64,000 nucleotides of DNA from Siphonodentalium dalli (taxonomy: Eukaryota > Mollusca > Scaphopoda > Gadilida > Siphonodentaliidae): NCBI GenBank assembly GCA_032622095.1, contig CP136068.1, forward strand, positions 159,545,465 through 159,609,464, read 5' to 3'. The notes below the pieces were generated by a model. That model was not told the origin of the DNA, ran no database searches, and was given only the letters and a program-made list of their open reading frames with translations. How positions within the stretch are numbered: position 1 is the first letter of the stretch; every line of letters begins with the position of its first letter. Both the position numbers and the translations under genes were made by a program. Positions 63,083 to 64,000 of this stretch are shown here, piece after piece.

Positions 63083-63717
63083 TCTATTATATATTTTGGG
63101 AAATCTGTGTGTGCGTCTGTCTGTCTGTGTGTTCGCGATGGACTCGAAAACGGCCGAGCCGATTTCGATGAAACTTGGTATGTGGTGAACTTTCGGCCGG
63201 GAAGTGGCATGGGCCTATTAATTTGTCCGTGCGACGTGACCTTGACCCTGAAATCGGGTCATTTCGAGGTCAAACGCCCGAGTATCACGGATTTCGATGA
63301 AAATTAGTGTCTAGTGATACTTTCGTATGGGGAGTGTCGTAAGCCTTATAGTTTGCCCGTGTGACGTGACCTTGACATTGAAATCGGGTCAATTCAAGGT
63401 CAAATTTTTATGGGATTTCGACGAAATTTGATACTTATGGTTACTTTTGTCCACTGAGTGTTTTGGACGGGTCAAATCGTGACCCCGACCAGACTTTGAC
63501 CTTCAAAATGATAAATTCGAGGTCAAATCGGGTAAAACCGGATGGATTTCGACGGGTACTTTTGTCCGGTACTTTTGTCCGGGCAGTGTTTTAGACGGGT
63601 CAAATCGTGACCCCAACTGACCTTGACCTTCAAAATGGACAATTCAAGGTCAAATCGCGCAATTCGCCGAAAAGCAGACGGAAAAACAGTCCGGACGAAG
63701 TCGGGTCCAGCAGCTAG
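63083..63717 (+). mobile_element. Helitron-like non-autonomous element 2, head to tail with element 1
   Basis: It starts TCTATTATATATTTTGGGAA directly after the CTAG of element 1 and ends GTCCGGACGAAGTCGGGTCC followed by CAGCTAG, with T after it. The start aligns with that of element 1. The interior has TGACCTTGACC-TGAAATCGGGTCA repeats. Confidence 0.65.
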
Positions 63718-64000
63718 TATATATATATATATATATATATATTGATATTGCAAAATTATGCCTAACTTCGTTGCACTAACGAAAATAAGCAAAAAGACAG
63801 GAACATTGGGGGACAATATATTTCGTCGTCAGCCAGAGCTCGCAATACTGTCGTATACGTTTGTGAAACGTCCCAGCCAACGCCGAACATTTAGGCATTT
63901 TGCATGCACTTTCAATTGTTCAGCTTATTTTAAAGAATTTAATTTGTAGAAAAGGCATAACGCTCTAGTTTATTCATATGATATACACAATCTTCAACTC
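63718..64000. other. TA microsatellite and non-coding end of window
   Basis: A (TA)n run covers 63718-63741. The remainder is AT-rich with no recognised feature. Confidence 0.6.

Noticed and set aside
1-64000. tRNA and rRNA genes
   Set aside because: No B-box of the GGTTCGAATCC type with a matching A-box and cloverleaf, and no conserved rRNA segment, was seen on either strand.

Overview
This is a window of an animal nuclear genome. Genes are split into short exons with GT/AG borders, and most of the sequence is intron or repeat. Nothing in it is bacterial. The mix of repeats (Polinton-type element, TTAA and TA miniature elements, Helitron-like elements, SINE-like tails ending in AATCAATCAATC, LINE remains) and a divergent nicotinic-type receptor fit a marine invertebrate, perhaps a mollusc or other lophotrochozoan. 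The species cannot be fixed from the sequence.

The main gene lies on the + strand from 5204 to 32368. Its 5' end was not found and may lie before base 1. I traced 15 usable exons whose splice phases join without a break, giving 669 residues: the C-terminal half of a C-type-lectin domain, a short linker exon, one EGF-like domain, six usable small Thr/Ser-rich exons plus two decayed ones, and then a complete Cys-loop ligand-gated channel (ligand-binding domain, 13-residue Cys-loop, M1-M4, stop at 32368). A pentameric channel subunit with a lectin-EGF-mucin ectodomain is an unusual architecture and is the most interesting coding feature here.

One receptor intron (21110-28004) holds a 4.8-kb element with 1.07-kb inverted repeats, AG...CT ends and an imperfect 6-bp target duplication. 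I read it as an internally deleted Polinton/Maverick. It keeps two one-finger C2H2 proteins, a membrane-anchored PC4-like protein and small frames, with no polymerase, integrase or capsid gene. The same intron holds a 945-bp Harbinger-like element with a TTA duplication.

Downstream, a minus-strand gene (exons 47275-46992 and 43924-43844) encodes a secreted protein with two copies of a GC-x-PC-x-C-x-LLRIGD-type module. A minus-strand LINE fragment lies at 57105-55745.

The rest is repeat-rich: a 380-bp tandem repeat (1285-3900), a 46-bp minisatellite broken by a 1-kb insertion with a 159-bp palindrome (7160-8730), an array of GGTATACC-centred palindromes inside the receptor gene (19801-20232), fourteen copies of a 67-bp palindrome carried by at least two miniature-element families, a 50-bp minisatellite (40890-41420), a 31-bp satellite of about 65 copies inside a larger inverted-repeat element (50517-53210), oppositely oriented 180-bp repeat arrays (58330-62290), and two Helitron-like elements joined head to tail (62319-63717).
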